A stretch of 64,000 nt of DNA, taken from contig CAYSTJ010000014.1 of the NCBI GenBank assembly GCA_964434105.1, positions 1 to 64,000 of the forward strand, written 5' to 3'. This document shows positions 52,961 through 62,558 of the stretch, piece after piece. The stretch comes from CAYNST01 sp964434105. Lineage in GTDB: Bacteria; Pseudomonadota; Gammaproteobacteria; Pseudomonadales; Cellvibrionaceae. The notes under the pieces are model-generated. The model saw only the letters and a program-made list of their open reading frames with translations, was not told the DNA's origin and ran no database searches. The position numbers and the translations under genes were made by a program. How positions within the stretch are numbered: the stretch's first letter is position 1; each line of letters opens with the position of its first letter.

Positions 52961-53510
52961 CGTCCTCCGCTTTGTGAACCGCTTCCAGCTGTTCGAGTGA
53001 GACCTCCTCAGCGGGCCCTTCGATCTCCGGCGCATCCCCGATAGCGATATTCGGGAACAGCTCGTATTCTTCCAGCGTCGCCTGGTTGACTATCTGCACC
53101 GTGCGCACGTGATCCATGATTTCGATCAATTGGCGATACGAAATGTCGGTATCCAGCAATAGCGCTATGGACTGTTCTTCAGGAAACCGGGACTTCAACC
53201 GGGTCAGGACGTCTACCAGCGGGCGCATGTCAAACGCCCCGTCCTGCGCCTCAAACCGTCCAATACGCCCCAGATGGGCATCGCGCAGTTCGAGGTAGTC
53301 CGGGTCGACGAGCAATTGCAGTTGCAGCCGAATCTCTTCATCCGGGGACGCGCCATCACCTGGCAGTGGCAAGGTCAGCTCCAGTATCGTCATCCGCGAA
53401 AAAACGGCTGTTATGAGCAGGAACGGCACCAGCACAACCATCAGGTTCAAAAATGCAGTGATGTTCAGCTCGACGGTATCGTGCAGCGCTTTTCTGCGCC
53501 GGGTTTTCAT
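52944..53510 (-). CDS. exbD: ExbD/TolR family protein (first copy)
   Basis: A 188-residue protein with an ExbD-like layout: a basic start (MKTRRRKALHDTVELNITAFLN), a helix (LMVVLVPFLLITAVFS) and a periplasmic domain. The usual aspartate in the helix is not obvious (NITAFLNLMVVLVP has N where Asp stands in ExbD), so proton transfer may rest on the second copy. The acidic C-terminus (AEEVSLEQLEAVHKAEDDASAD) is unusual. The start at 53510 follows the ExbB stop by 13 bases. Confidence 0.8.
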   Translation of the reverse strand: MKTRRRKALHDTVELNITAFLNLMVVLVPFLLITAVFSRMTILELTLPLPGDGASPDEEIRLQLQLLVDPDYLELRDAHLGRIGRFEAQDGAFDMRPLVDVLTRLKSRFPEEQSIALLLDTDISYRQLIEIMDHVRTVQIVNQATLEEYELFPNIAIGDAPEIEGPAEEVSLEQLEAVHKAEDDASAD

Positions 53511-53523
53511 AGCCAAGGGAATT

Positions 53524-54141
53524 TCAATCTTCTATGATCAGGTTGAGACACTTCACTGTAGCCATTTCGATATTGTCAACCAGGCGTGTGGTTTTGGTTG
53601 CCAGCCACGTATGCATAAATATCAGAGGAATGGCCGCGATGAGCCCAAATGCTGTGGTATTCATGGCGACCGATATGCTCGCCGACAGCAGTTCGGCTTT
53701 CTCCGCGGGGTTTGCGGTCGCCACAGCAGTAAATGCCTGTATCAACCCGATAATGGTACCCAGCAGGCCCAACAGCGTGGCTATATTAGCCAGTGTCGCC
53801 AGGTAGTGCGTACGCTTTTCCAGCTCTGGCATAACTTCCATTATGCCCTCCTCCATAGCAGCTTCCACCGCTTCCCGGCGCGCATTGCGGCGCAGTCTGG
53901 CAAAGCCGTACTGTAACACTCTGGCCAGCGGCGTATCCTGGGTCTTAAGAAGTTCTTCTGCGCGTCGGACATCCTGAGTGCGCAGCATCGGTACCAATTG
54001 CGCCCACACACGGCTGGTTCGGGATTGCACTGAAGTAATGACTACCAGACGCTCCAGAGCAATGGCAATTCCCAATGCGAACACGGCAAGAATGGCATAC
54101 ATAAACGGGCCACCCGTTTCAAAAATTTTGACCACTTCCAT
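53524..54141 (-). CDS. exbB: ExbB/TolQ/MotA family proton channel
   Basis: A 205-residue protein with three membrane helices (about 13-33, 104-129 and 152-174). ATLLGLLGTIIGLIQAF and AMNTTAFGLIAAIPLIFMHTW hold the conserved threonines and glycine motifs of ExbB. It forms the pentameric channel that drives TonB-like transducers with ExbD. It is the first gene of the four-gene unit. The 224-base gap to the ppkA-linked small gene has no clear element. Confidence 0.92.
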   Translation of the reverse strand: MEVVKIFETGGPFMYAILAVFALGIAIALERLVVITSVQSRTSRVWAQLVPMLRTQDVRRAEELLKTQDTPLARVLQYGFARLRRNARREAVEAAMEEGIMEVMPELEKRTHYLATLANIATLLGLLGTIIGLIQAFTAVATANPAEKAELLSASISVAMNTTAFGLIAAIPLIFMHTWLATKTTRLVDNIEMATVKCLNLIIED

Positions 54142-54365
54142 TAATGAACTACCTCTAACGTGCGAAACCGAACAGATTGACCGCTAATGGGTAAGCACTG
54201 TTCGAATTGTTAATGAATAACCTGCCGGCCTCCAGACGGACCGCAGCCACCAGCCCGGGGCTGGGTCAGCGAAACACCGGGGGTATTCAAGTTTGAATGC
54301 GGCTGCCCGTACCCCTGCCAGCCTGGTGATGGCGCATCCTTATGCCACATATTGGGTACACTCGA

Positions 54366-54617
54366 TTATTTGATGCGCTGACGATCACCGGGAATCGTTC
54401 GTTCGTCCGGTGTCAAAGCTGAAGCGTCGGCCCGGCCGACATAGGAGACAAACTCTCCATTGCTACCGATGTGGTAGCGACCATCTCCGTTGAATTCGCG
54501 GTCTATCTGATCCATCAGGCTGCGTCGTCGGGTCAGGTATTCTACACGGGTAATACGGTGTTCAAAATATTCATTCAGAAGTTCGCGCACCAGCGCCGAG
54601 TAATTTACTTCCGTCAT
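54366..54617 (-). CDS. Small hypothetical protein at the end of the type VI run
   Basis: An 83-residue protein (MTEVNYSALVRELLNEYFEH), basic in the middle (ITRVEYLTRRRSLMDQIDREF), Gly-rich after that, no signal. No family recognised. It starts 34 bases after ppkA on the same strand and is the last gene of the run, so it may serve the phosphorylation pathway. ATG 54617 was chosen because the 48 residues upstream in frame lie on the ppkA end and read as noise. Confidence 0.65.
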   Translation of the reverse strand: MTEVNYSALVRELLNEYFEHRITRVEYLTRRRSLMDQIDREFNGDGRYHIGSNGEFVSYVGRADASALTPDERTIPGDRQRIK

Positions 54618-54651
54618 ACGGTTTGCTCCTGTTTCTCCATGTTTAACCCGA

Positions 54652-57264
54652 TCACGATGCGACAGCGAGTTCACGCAACACGCGAAACCCTTTTTCCTGA
54701 TTTGGATTCGTGGTGGTGGACTGACTGAATTCCAGAGTACATTCATTGATGGGCGTCGCAAAGGATCCGCCCGCTATCATCAAACCCGTGCCGCCTGTCA
54801 CCCATTCCGCCGCATTGCCCACATGGTTTACCACACCCCATGCATTGGGCCGGCCCACTGTGGCATTCACCAGGGCGCCACCGATATTGATCCCCCGATT
54901 ATCGAGTTTGCAATTGCGGTTTGCATCCAGTCCGTCGCCGCTGGCGCGTGCTGCATGCTGCCATTCATCAAAGGTGGGCAGGCGGTAGGTGAAGCCCGAT
55001 TCCTCCGAGAGCCAGGCCAGATAGTTTCTGACCACCTCGAAAGGAAGGCCGGTCGCAGGCAGAGCGGTATTGCTTTCGGCGAGCGTCCGGCAGGAACCGC
55101 TGGCGCGACAGTAATGATTAATTTCGGCCACAGTGACTTCGTATTTACCAATGGCAAACGAAGGAATGGTAGTGCCAGCCGGAATAACGACCATCCGCGG
55201 GCTGCGCCCACCGGCATTCAGCACGTCCTGGCAGATCGAACGCTTGCCCTGCGCACCTTTACCGGCCAGCGATTGCAGACAGGTATCCGGTGTGGAAATT
55301 TTTAGATCGAGCAGTGTCTGGTTGTTGACAAACAGGGTCAGGGCGGCAGAACGGGCGTTCTTGGCGCGCTCCGGAAAGTTTTGCGCAATCTTGGTGATAC
55401 AGGCACTTAAATCCCGCACTATACCGTCTTCCAGGCGATTATATTGCCCCATATTCAGCGAACGCAGTGCGTTAATATGCCTTGAGAAGATATCCATTTC
55501 CAGCAGCCGGTTACACTGCAGCTGTTCGTTGACGCTGGAGTGCGCCTCGTCGAATTCCTGCTGCCGTCGCTCTGCTGACAGTTTTTCCTGACGTTCACGC
55601 TCCTCCTGCAACGCTTTTTGCTCCTCCAGCTCCTGCTGACGGCGTGTCTTCTCACCCATTTCCTCTTCAACTGTCGCCACAATCTGGCCGAGGACCTGAA
55701 GTTCGATCTCGCCCTGGTGATAGCGCCCACCGCGCTCGATATACTGCTTGGCCAGCTCGATTTCATTGTTTTTCAGCGCGGCTTCAATCTGTACAAGATA
55801 GAGACCATATACCTGCTTGAGCGTGACCCGTACCTGGTCATTGTCCATGCCCAGCAAGTCCATCAGATTCTGGACGCGCTCCCACAATACCCGCTCCCAT
55901 CGTTCGTCAAAAACCGGTGAGGCGATCATCTCGGCAATGTTTTTCTGCAGCATCTCGAGCCGTATCTTGCGTTCGATCTGCAGTCGCACTTCATCTTCCG
56001 AAAGGCGAGGCTGACCTTGCCGATCGGCCTGACTTTTCAGATAGGCAATACCGGAAATAAGGGTGATCAGCAATACGGCGGCGATCATCCAGATCTGCGG
56101 AGGCAGTGCGTCTTTTTTCTTGAACAGATTGGCGAATTCGTGGACAGAACCAATGCGTTCCTGCCGCGTAAACGCCAGGGCCCTTTCGATAGCCCGCCAC
56201 TGATCCTTGCGCAAACCTTCGATACGGGCCGGTTTCAGCCCCAGTTTCTTGGCGTCTTTGGCGTTTTTGCGCTGGTAGGGATGCTTTCCCGTGAACATTT
56301 CATAGGCAATACAACCCAGGGCGTATATATCGTCGCGTACATCCGGTGGCGCGCCCTCCAGCATTTCGAGGCTGGCATAAGCCGGTGTCAGGGCGCCGAG
56401 ATTGCCAGCGTCAAACAGGGTCTTGTCTTCATAGTCATTGCCCTCGCCGAGCTCGGCGTTGGCGACAGCTCGCGCAATACCGAAATCAAATACCTTGGCG
56501 GTGTTGTACTGCGTTACGAATATGTTGCCCGGTTTTAGATCCGCGTGAATGATATTCTGATCGTGGGCGTAGGCAAGTGCCGAACAGATTCCTTCGAGAA
56601 TGACCCAGACATCCGCGCGCGGCATGCCGCCGGTGTTGCGGTATTTTTTTATCAGCACATCCAGACCGATCCCTTCCAGGTACTCCATGGTCATGAATAC
56701 GGTGTCGCCGTCCTTGTCGAAATCGTAAACATTGACGATGTTGGGATGGGCAATACGCTGGGTTTTGCGCGATTCGCGCTGCAGGGCGATAAACGCCTCG
56801 GGGTGATACTTGAACTCTTCGCCCAGTACTTTAATGGCGACGTAGGGATCGCGATCCTGTGCCTCGACCTTCAGCAGGTCCTTGGCCTTGTATACCACCC
56901 CCATACCGCCAGCCCCGAGCACACGCTCCAGGATAAACCGGTTCTTGAGGATATCGCTGGGTGTCAGGCTGACGCCGCGGGCACCTTTTGCGGGCGGCGG
57001 CGGAGGCTGGACCGATTCCGTATCCAGAGGCTGGGTGTCTGCCGGAACCGGAATGTCTTTGGATACATCAACCGCCGTGTAGGACGATTCATCTTCGGCC
57101 GGCGTATTTTCCGGAGAACCAGCCGGAGCGCCGGACGCAGCCAGATCGCCAGGAGCAGACGCGTGCTTTGGCTTCGCTTTGGGCGGCCGGATACGCGTTT
57201 TGTCCTGGTCTTTGGAACCGTATGCCGGTTCTTCTGGTTGCTGACCCAATTTATCTTTGCTCAT
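54652..57264 (-). CDS. ppkA: Type VI secretion Ser/Thr kinase PpkA with C-terminal formylglycine-generating-like domain
   Basis: An 870-residue membrane kinase. Residues 1-100 are Pro/Asp-rich; the kinase runs from about 110 to 385: glycine loop GAGGMGVV (117-124), K145 in YVAIKVL, catalytic HADLKPGN (240-247, so not the usual HRD) and DFG (260-262). A membrane helix follows (IWMIAAVLLITLISGIAYL), then a long coiled-coil part (EEEMGEKTRRQQELEEQ) and, from about 700, an FGE-sulfatase fold (SFAIGKYEVTVAEINHYC, LPTFDEWQHAA, GGTGLMIAGGSFATP). PpkA phosphorylates Fha to switch secretion on. The kinase/FGE fusion is known from other type VI clusters. Confidence 0.93.
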   Translation of the reverse strand: MSKDKLGQQPEEPAYGSKDQDKTRIRPPKAKPKHASAPGDLAASGAPAGSPENTPAEDESSYTAVDVSKDIPVPADTQPLDTESVQPPPPPAKGARGVSLTPSDILKNRFILERVLGAGGMGVVYKAKDLLKVEAQDRDPYVAIKVLGEEFKYHPEAFIALQRESRKTQRIAHPNIVNVYDFDKDGDTVFMTMEYLEGIGLDVLIKKYRNTGGMPRADVWVILEGICSALAYAHDQNIIHADLKPGNIFVTQYNTAKVFDFGIARAVANAELGEGNDYEDKTLFDAGNLGALTPAYASLEMLEGAPPDVRDDIYALGCIAYEMFTGKHPYQRKNAKDAKKLGLKPARIEGLRKDQWRAIERALAFTRQERIGSVHEFANLFKKKDALPPQIWMIAAVLLITLISGIAYLKSQADRQGQPRLSEDEVRLQIERKIRLEMLQKNIAEMIASPVFDERWERVLWERVQNLMDLLGMDNDQVRVTLKQVYGLYLVQIEAALKNNEIELAKQYIERGGRYHQGEIELQVLGQIVATVEEEMGEKTRRQQELEEQKALQEERERQEKLSAERRQQEFDEAHSSVNEQLQCNRLLEMDIFSRHINALRSLNMGQYNRLEDGIVRDLSACITKIAQNFPERAKNARSAALTLFVNNQTLLDLKISTPDTCLQSLAGKGAQGKRSICQDVLNAGGRSPRMVVIPAGTTIPSFAIGKYEVTVAEINHYCRASGSCRTLAESNTALPATGLPFEVVRNYLAWLSEESGFTYRLPTFDEWQHAARASGDGLDANRNCKLDNRGINIGGALVNATVGRPNAWGVVNHVGNAAEWVTGGTGLMIAGGSFATPINECTLEFSQSTTTNPNQEKGFRVLRELAVAS

Positions 57265-57328
57265 TTGGCTGATTCTTTCTATTCCGCTGCAATTACCGGA
57301 TTCCCTGAACCTCCACAGTCTGTGCGCG

Positions 57329-58129
57329 TCAGGTCAACTGATGCTCACCACTGTAATCGTTCTGCTCTTTACTTTCGAATTTGCCAGGCTCTCCTTTTAT
57401 CACGATGACCGAAACATTGTCCGGCGCACCATTTTCCAGTGACGCCGCAACCAGTGCATCGGCAGCGTTCTGGGCATCGAATTCATACAGCAGTTGGCGA
57501 ATATGGCGCTGATCCACGCTGTTGTGCAGACCGTCACTGCACAACAGAAAAATATCACCTACCTGCACGTTGAACACCGCCAGGTCCACCAGCCCTTCCT
57601 CGTCAACGCCGATCGCCCGGGTGATGACGTTGGATTGTGGATGGTCCTCGGCTTCCTCTTCGGTTATCGCCCCCATGCGCAACAACTCCTGCACATGACT
57701 GTGGTCGGTTGTAATCTGTTTCAGCTGCTGATTGCGCAACCGGTACAGCCTGGAGTCGCCTACCCACATGGTGACGCCGACGCGACCGCAAATTAACAGG
57801 CTGACGAGGGTGCTGCCCATGGTGGCACCCCCTTCAAACATGGTAGAAGCGTAGTGAAGTATGCGCTGGTTGGCTTCGCGCAGCTTGTTCTCGACCTCGT
57901 CGACAAAGACGCTCAGCCGATTGCTGCCGCCGGATTCTGCCAGCGTTTCAATGATGATGCGGCTGGCAACATCGCCAACCTGGTGTCCGCCCATACCGTC
58001 AGCTACTGCCCAGAGGTGAATATCCGGTCGCGCAATCAGAGCATCTTCGTTTAGCTCCCGAACGCATCCGCGATCGGTGCGGGAGCCACAGTGCCAGTCA
58101 ATCGGGCGTCTGAAGGTTTTGTCACTCAT
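57329..58129 (-). CDS. pppA: Type VI secretion PP2C phosphatase PppA
   Basis: A 266-residue PP2C-type phosphatase. RTDRGCVRELNEDALIARPDIHLWAVADGMGGHQVGDVAS carries the metal-binding DGMGGH; LFICSDGL-like LLCSDGLHNSV and GAPDNVSVIVI supply the remaining metal ligands. It reverses PpkA phosphorylation. Soluble. It follows tagF by 54 bases and precedes ppkA by 64. Confidence 0.95.
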   Translation of the reverse strand: MSDKTFRRPIDWHCGSRTDRGCVRELNEDALIARPDIHLWAVADGMGGHQVGDVASRIIIETLAESGGSNRLSVFVDEVENKLREANQRILHYASTMFEGGATMGSTLVSLLICGRVGVTMWVGDSRLYRLRNQQLKQITTDHSHVQELLRMGAITEEEAEDHPQSNVITRAIGVDEEGLVDLAVFNVQVGDIFLLCSDGLHNSVDQRHIRQLLYEFDAQNAADALVAASLENGAPDNVSVIVIKGEPGKFESKEQNDYSGEHQLT

Positions 58130-58183
58130 GGGCTTATCTTTTATTATCTGTACGTAATTAAACCAAAAATGGCGCGTGGAATA

Positions 58184-58918
58184 CTATCGGCCAGGTCGCA
58201 TTGGCACGTTCCAGTCCCAATCCTGCCACTGTCCGTCCAGGAGGGCTGTTGCCGCGCCAGGGGCTGGCATGCCAGCGGTTACCATGGTGCACGGTTCAAC
58301 ACAGTCTGATCCGGCCGTGCTCCACACACTATAGGCGTGCAGCTCGGCGTATAACAGGGAATCCAGGAAATACGGCATGGTATCCAATGGTGAGGATTCT
58401 GCAAGTATTCTCTCGACTATCAGACCTTTACCCAGGTCGCAATCATAAGGCCGGCTATAGGGTGGCGCCTCCGGCGGGTCAGCCAGACCCGGCATCTGCA
58501 TTAACCGATCGACCAGCAGCTGGCCGTCGAGCGCCTGCAGGGCCGCCAGCTCGATCGCTTCAAACCAGCTGGCTTTACTGCACAGCAACTGGGTCGGCAA
58601 AGCGCCCGAAGGTGCCGGCTGCATTACCGAAAACGGATAATAGCGCCCCACTCGGTCTACGCTGGGCAGGAGAATACCGACCCACGCCTGCTCACTCAGC
58701 ACACCACTGGACATGGAAAAGCGCCAGATGGGGCTGGTCAGGTAAATATCGAGCCATGCATCGCCCAGGCGTTCCTGGCTACTGCCAATAAACGTCTGTA
58801 ACCAGGCATCCCAGTCATTGATCACCTGACTGGGCAGGTTGCGGTGAATAAAATCGCCGTGCGCGGGTAATTTACCGAAAATTCCGGTGATTGTCCTGCT
58901 ATTCATGCTGCTTTTCAT
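58184..58918 (-). CDS. tagF: Type VI secretion accessory protein TagF
   Basis: A 244-residue protein that fits TagF: GIFGKLPAHGDFIHRNLPSQVINDWDAWLQTF and SPIWRFSMSSGVLSEQAWVGILLPSVDRVGRYYPF. TagF proteins act as post-translational repressors of type VI secretion in several species. Some starts are possible (ATG at 58918 or 58906). It lies 16 bases after tssM. Confidence 0.93.
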   Translation of the reverse strand: MKSSMNSRTITGIFGKLPAHGDFIHRNLPSQVINDWDAWLQTFIGSSQERLGDAWLDIYLTSPIWRFSMSSGVLSEQAWVGILLPSVDRVGRYYPFSVMQPAPSGALPTQLLCSKASWFEAIELAALQALDGQLLVDRLMQMPGLADPPEAPPYSRPYDCDLGKGLIVERILAESSPLDTMPYFLDSLLYAELHAYSVWSTAGSDCVEPCTMVTAGMPAPGAATALLDGQWQDWDWNVPMRPGR

Positions 58919-58934
58919 GTTGACTGGCCCGGAT

Positions 58935-61900
58935 TCATAGGTTTTCTGGCAGCTTGAAGTCGCTCAGCAGGTCTCGGCGCAGCGGATTATTCATACTCGG
59001 CGCTTTTACCTCGTAAGTTATCCGGTGCGCTGCGCGGTGATCGCCGGGCCCATCACCCACAGTGAAAGTCACCAGATAGGTAGATGAATGCGCAGTCTTC
59101 TCGATATAGGACGCGTCCAGCAACCGGAACCAGGCCCAGGCGCCCTGATAGCTGTGACCATAACGGGAGCCGTGCAGATCCTCGAACAGCAATCGCACCA
59201 TCAGGTTGTCCTGGCTGGCTTTCCAGTCCACGGTGCGCCAGAACTTGGGCCCGTGGTTATAGATCAGACGCTCTTCTCCCACCTCGAGCGTAAACCGTGC
59301 ATCCTGCTCATACATCGCGCTGGGCCGCAATTCCATGGAGACGTGAATGGTATCCGGGCTGCGCCGGTAATACACCTCGCGTATGGTCTGTGCGCGCTCA
59401 AACTGGGCGAGCACAGCGCGGGATATGCCAAGTCCGTAACCGTCGATGGTGCGGTTGCGCCAGCCTCCCCGCGTCTGGACAAACGGCGAAAGGACATCCT
59501 GGTAGAACTGATCAAGTGTGCCACCTGGCCGAAAAAACGCCGTAAAATCATACAGAGCCATTTCATCTTCAATAGCGCGATTGAGCGGGTAGCGCCCCTT
59601 CAGCCCGGACTGGTAGGGACGATAAACCCGATCCCGCCACTCGGCCGTTGCGTGGGCGCGGGCAGCGACCAGCAGGGTCTTCCAGCTCTGGCTGGCGATG
59701 CTTTCCAGCCAGGGGCGTACCGGGTCCGGCAAACTCTGCGCATAGGCACTGACGGCAGTTACTGCGTTGCCCGATTCGCTGCCAAACCGTGCCGCCGCCA
59801 TCGCAAAGGCCTGGGCCGCCGGGTCCGGCGCATGGTTAATTCTCGACACAAACTCGCGCAGATCATGCAGACGATTGATTGCGCCGTTGATAGGTGCCGG
59901 TCCGCGCCCGCTCTCCGCCACCAGACCGTTCAGGTCCCGGAAGTGCCGATCAACAGCAGTGCCTTCGTATTGGCTCATTAACAGCTCGGTCGCCAGCCGT
60001 GTCTTGCGGCCTTTCTTCGGGTTTTTGGCGGCCAGCTTTTCCAGCTGGTCCTTGGGCGGTTTCAATTCGGTATTGTGCTGCCCCGTATGCAAAATCGCGA
60101 GCAGCGGAGAATAAAGCGGGTCAGTCAGGGCCGCCAGGACTTTTTCCAGTTGCGGCAGGCTCTGTATCTCGACCAGCGTCAGCTGCCGAAAGACGTCGTC
60201 CCATGTGCGGATATAGTCTTCCAGGTACAGGTCCATCACTTGACGACTAACCGCGTCCAGATCAGCCTGTACAAAATCCAGGCCGGCATTGGCCTCGTCG
60301 GTCAATACCCAGCGCTCATTGACCAGATCGCTGATCAGCGGCGATTTGGCGCTGAGATCGACTTCATCATAGCCCGCCCGGGTAAACAGGTAGGGTATGG
60401 TCAGACGGCGGCGGCTGTCTGCGTCGATTTTAAAAACTGTACGCGCACCTTCACCAAACTGGCTCAGCAGGTCCACCAGCCGGTTATGGGCAGGCAAGGT
60501 TTTCACACGCGAGTATACCCGCTGGGCCACTGGCTCCGACAGCAGCAGCGCCCGTGTATCGGCAACCAGCGCACGGTCAAGTGGGTGGGTGGTAAATGAC
60601 GTGGATAGCAAATGTTCAAGATGGCGAGTCAGCGCCTGTCGCTGACTCGCTTCACCGCGCAGGTGTGTCTCCCAGTACCCGCTAAACCAGTCCATCACCC
60701 GGGCCGGCTCAAGATGCCGCGGTTTGCCAAACATCATATAGATTCGAAACGTGTCATACAGATCATCACCATCGTGACCGCGCCGGATTTCGGCCTCGAG
60801 AATCTGCAACAGTCCGGGCAAAAACAGCGCCTGCAGTTTTTGTTCGTATGCCGCCAGTGCTTTGCCGTCGATGCGCGCGTCATACAGCCCGAGACTACGC
60901 AGCCAGGTGTGTTCGCGCCGATCGTTCGCCTTGACCGCCTCGTGCAGCGAGGCAAGCGGCAACAGCGTCTGATAAACGGTGCTGTCGGATATGTCCAGTG
61001 CCTCGGTGTGCTGCCGGAACGCATCCACGTGCGTTTCGATATCCGCCATCACCAGCTGGTGCCGCAGCACGCTGGTGACCCAGCCCACGCCGGCGCCCGC
61101 CAGCACCAGTACCATCGCCGCCAGCACGCCGCGCTGCATCCAGCGGATGGCCCGCTCATAGCCGGCATTGCTGCCGACCAGTTCGGCTTCGGGAAATATT
61201 ACTTCGCGAAACAGGTTGCCCAGAAAATAGCTTTTCCCCATCTGTTGCGGATGACGGGAAACCTCTCTGGTAAAACCGAAATTTGCCGCGACTGAAGCCA
61301 TTAACCGGTCGATCGGCGTCCCATCCTGCGTGCCAGATGTGAAATAAACCCCGCGCAGGAACGGCTGGTAGCGAAAGCGATTGGCCGAAAATGTCTGACG
61401 CACAAACGCTTCGGCGATGGATTTGGCGTTTTCGAACTGGCGCGGAAATGCGACTATGGCGGCGCGCCGCTGGCTGTCCCGCTCGTGATGCGTTCGCCAC
61501 AGCAGGCGGCTATACAGGCTCTCGGACAGACTCTGCAGCTCACGGCCCAGCAGTTCAAAATTCGGCGGGCAGTCGTTGCCGGGGGCATTGGGCAGGGACA
61601 CACCCCACACCTGCTCCCGCTCTTCCCGGCCAAAATCTTCAAAGAATTCGGTAAAACCGGCAACCAGATCAGCCTTGGTAAAAACCAGATAGACCGGGAA
61701 CCGAATCTGCAGGCGCTCCATCAGTTCATCGAGCCGCGTGCGAATAGTGCGCGCATGCAGCAGCCGCTCATCTTCTGTCTGGGTCAACAAATCCTGCAGG
61801 CTGATGGCCACAATGGCGCCGTTGATGGGACGGCGCCGACGATTGCGCCGCAAAAGCGCCAGGAAGCCATTCCACGCACTGCCATCCACCACTTTGTGGC

Positions 61901-62492
61901 TGTCCTGCGTGGTATAGCGTCCGGCGGTGTCTATCAGTACCGCTTCATTGGTGAACCACCAGTCGCAGTTGCGTGTTCCACCAACACCCTGCAGCGCTGA
62001 TCGCCCAAAGCGTTCCGCCAGTGGAAATTCCAGTCCGGAATTGACCAGTGCCGTGGTTTTGCCGGAGCCGGGTGGCCCGACAATGATATACCAGGGCAGT
62101 TCGTACAATGCCCTGCTGCCACGGCGGCCTTTGAAGCGGAAACGCTTCAGGGTTTCCATCGCTTTTTGAAAGCGGTCGCCGATTTGATGCAGTTCTTCAT
62201 CGGCCTGACTCTGCAAACAGGGTTCATCGCCTGGCGGTGCCTGCTTCAGGCCCTCTACCAGGCTGCCGTTGGAGCGTCGCTGGCGGCTCTGCAGCCACAG
62301 ATTGTTCAGACCCCATAGCAGCAGTAGCACCATAATACAGACCAGTCGCGCCGTTGCGCTGGCCAGGGGGGCCGCATTGGCCTCGCCGAACTTGACCAGT
62401 GGACCGACGAACCAGATCAGTAGTGACAGTGCGGCCAGCCCGATAATGGATATCACCACCGGGTGCATCAGAACGTTAAGCACTTTGCGCAT
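58935..62492 (-). CDS. tssM: Type VI secretion membrane protein TssM (IcmF)
   Basis: An 1185-residue TssM. Two N-terminal membrane helices (about 12-30 and 48-66), Walker A GPPGSGKTT (139-147) in the cytoplasmic NTPase region, a third helix near 450 (VLAAMVLVLAGAGVGWV), then the large periplasmic part ending in the C-terminal domain (MVRLLFEDLHGSRYGHSYQGAWAWFRLLD). It forms the trans-envelope complex with TssL and TssJ. ATG 62492 was chosen over an in-frame start 17 codons earlier because the helix pair begins there. Confidence 0.96.
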   Translation of the reverse strand: MRKVLNVLMHPVVISIIGLAALSLLIWFVGPLVKFGEANAAPLASATARLVCIMVLLLLWGLNNLWLQSRQRRSNGSLVEGLKQAPPGDEPCLQSQADEELHQIGDRFQKAMETLKRFRFKGRRGSRALYELPWYIIVGPPGSGKTTALVNSGLEFPLAERFGRSALQGVGGTRNCDWWFTNEAVLIDTAGRYTTQDSHKVVDGSAWNGFLALLRRNRRRRPINGAIVAISLQDLLTQTEDERLLHARTIRTRLDELMERLQIRFPVYLVFTKADLVAGFTEFFEDFGREEREQVWGVSLPNAPGNDCPPNFELLGRELQSLSESLYSRLLWRTHHERDSQRRAAIVAFPRQFENAKSIAEAFVRQTFSANRFRYQPFLRGVYFTSGTQDGTPIDRLMASVAANFGFTREVSRHPQQMGKSYFLGNLFREVIFPEAELVGSNAGYERAIRWMQRGVLAAMVLVLAGAGVGWVTSVLRHQLVMADIETHVDAFRQHTEALDISDSTVYQTLLPLASLHEAVKANDRREHTWLRSLGLYDARIDGKALAAYEQKLQALFLPGLLQILEAEIRRGHDGDDLYDTFRIYMMFGKPRHLEPARVMDWFSGYWETHLRGEASQRQALTRHLEHLLSTSFTTHPLDRALVADTRALLLSEPVAQRVYSRVKTLPAHNRLVDLLSQFGEGARTVFKIDADSRRRLTIPYLFTRAGYDEVDLSAKSPLISDLVNERWVLTDEANAGLDFVQADLDAVSRQVMDLYLEDYIRTWDDVFRQLTLVEIQSLPQLEKVLAALTDPLYSPLLAILHTGQHNTELKPPKDQLEKLAAKNPKKGRKTRLATELLMSQYEGTAVDRHFRDLNGLVAESGRGPAPINGAINRLHDLREFVSRINHAPDPAAQAFAMAAARFGSESGNAVTAVSAYAQSLPDPVRPWLESIASQSWKTLLVAARAHATAEWRDRVYRPYQSGLKGRYPLNRAIEDEMALYDFTAFFRPGGTLDQFYQDVLSPFVQTRGGWRNRTIDGYGLGISRAVLAQFERAQTIREVYYRRSPDTIHVSMELRPSAMYEQDARFTLEVGEERLIYNHGPKFWRTVDWKASQDNLMVRLLFEDLHGSRYGHSYQGAWAWFRLLDASYIEKTAHSSTYLVTFTVGDGPGDHRAAHRITYEVKAPSMNNPLRRDLLSDFKLPENL

Positions 62493-62558
62493 TGGCAATC
62501 CCTTGAGAAGATCTTCCTGTTGATTGACTGTGTGAGGTAACAAATTCGGTGAGACGTT

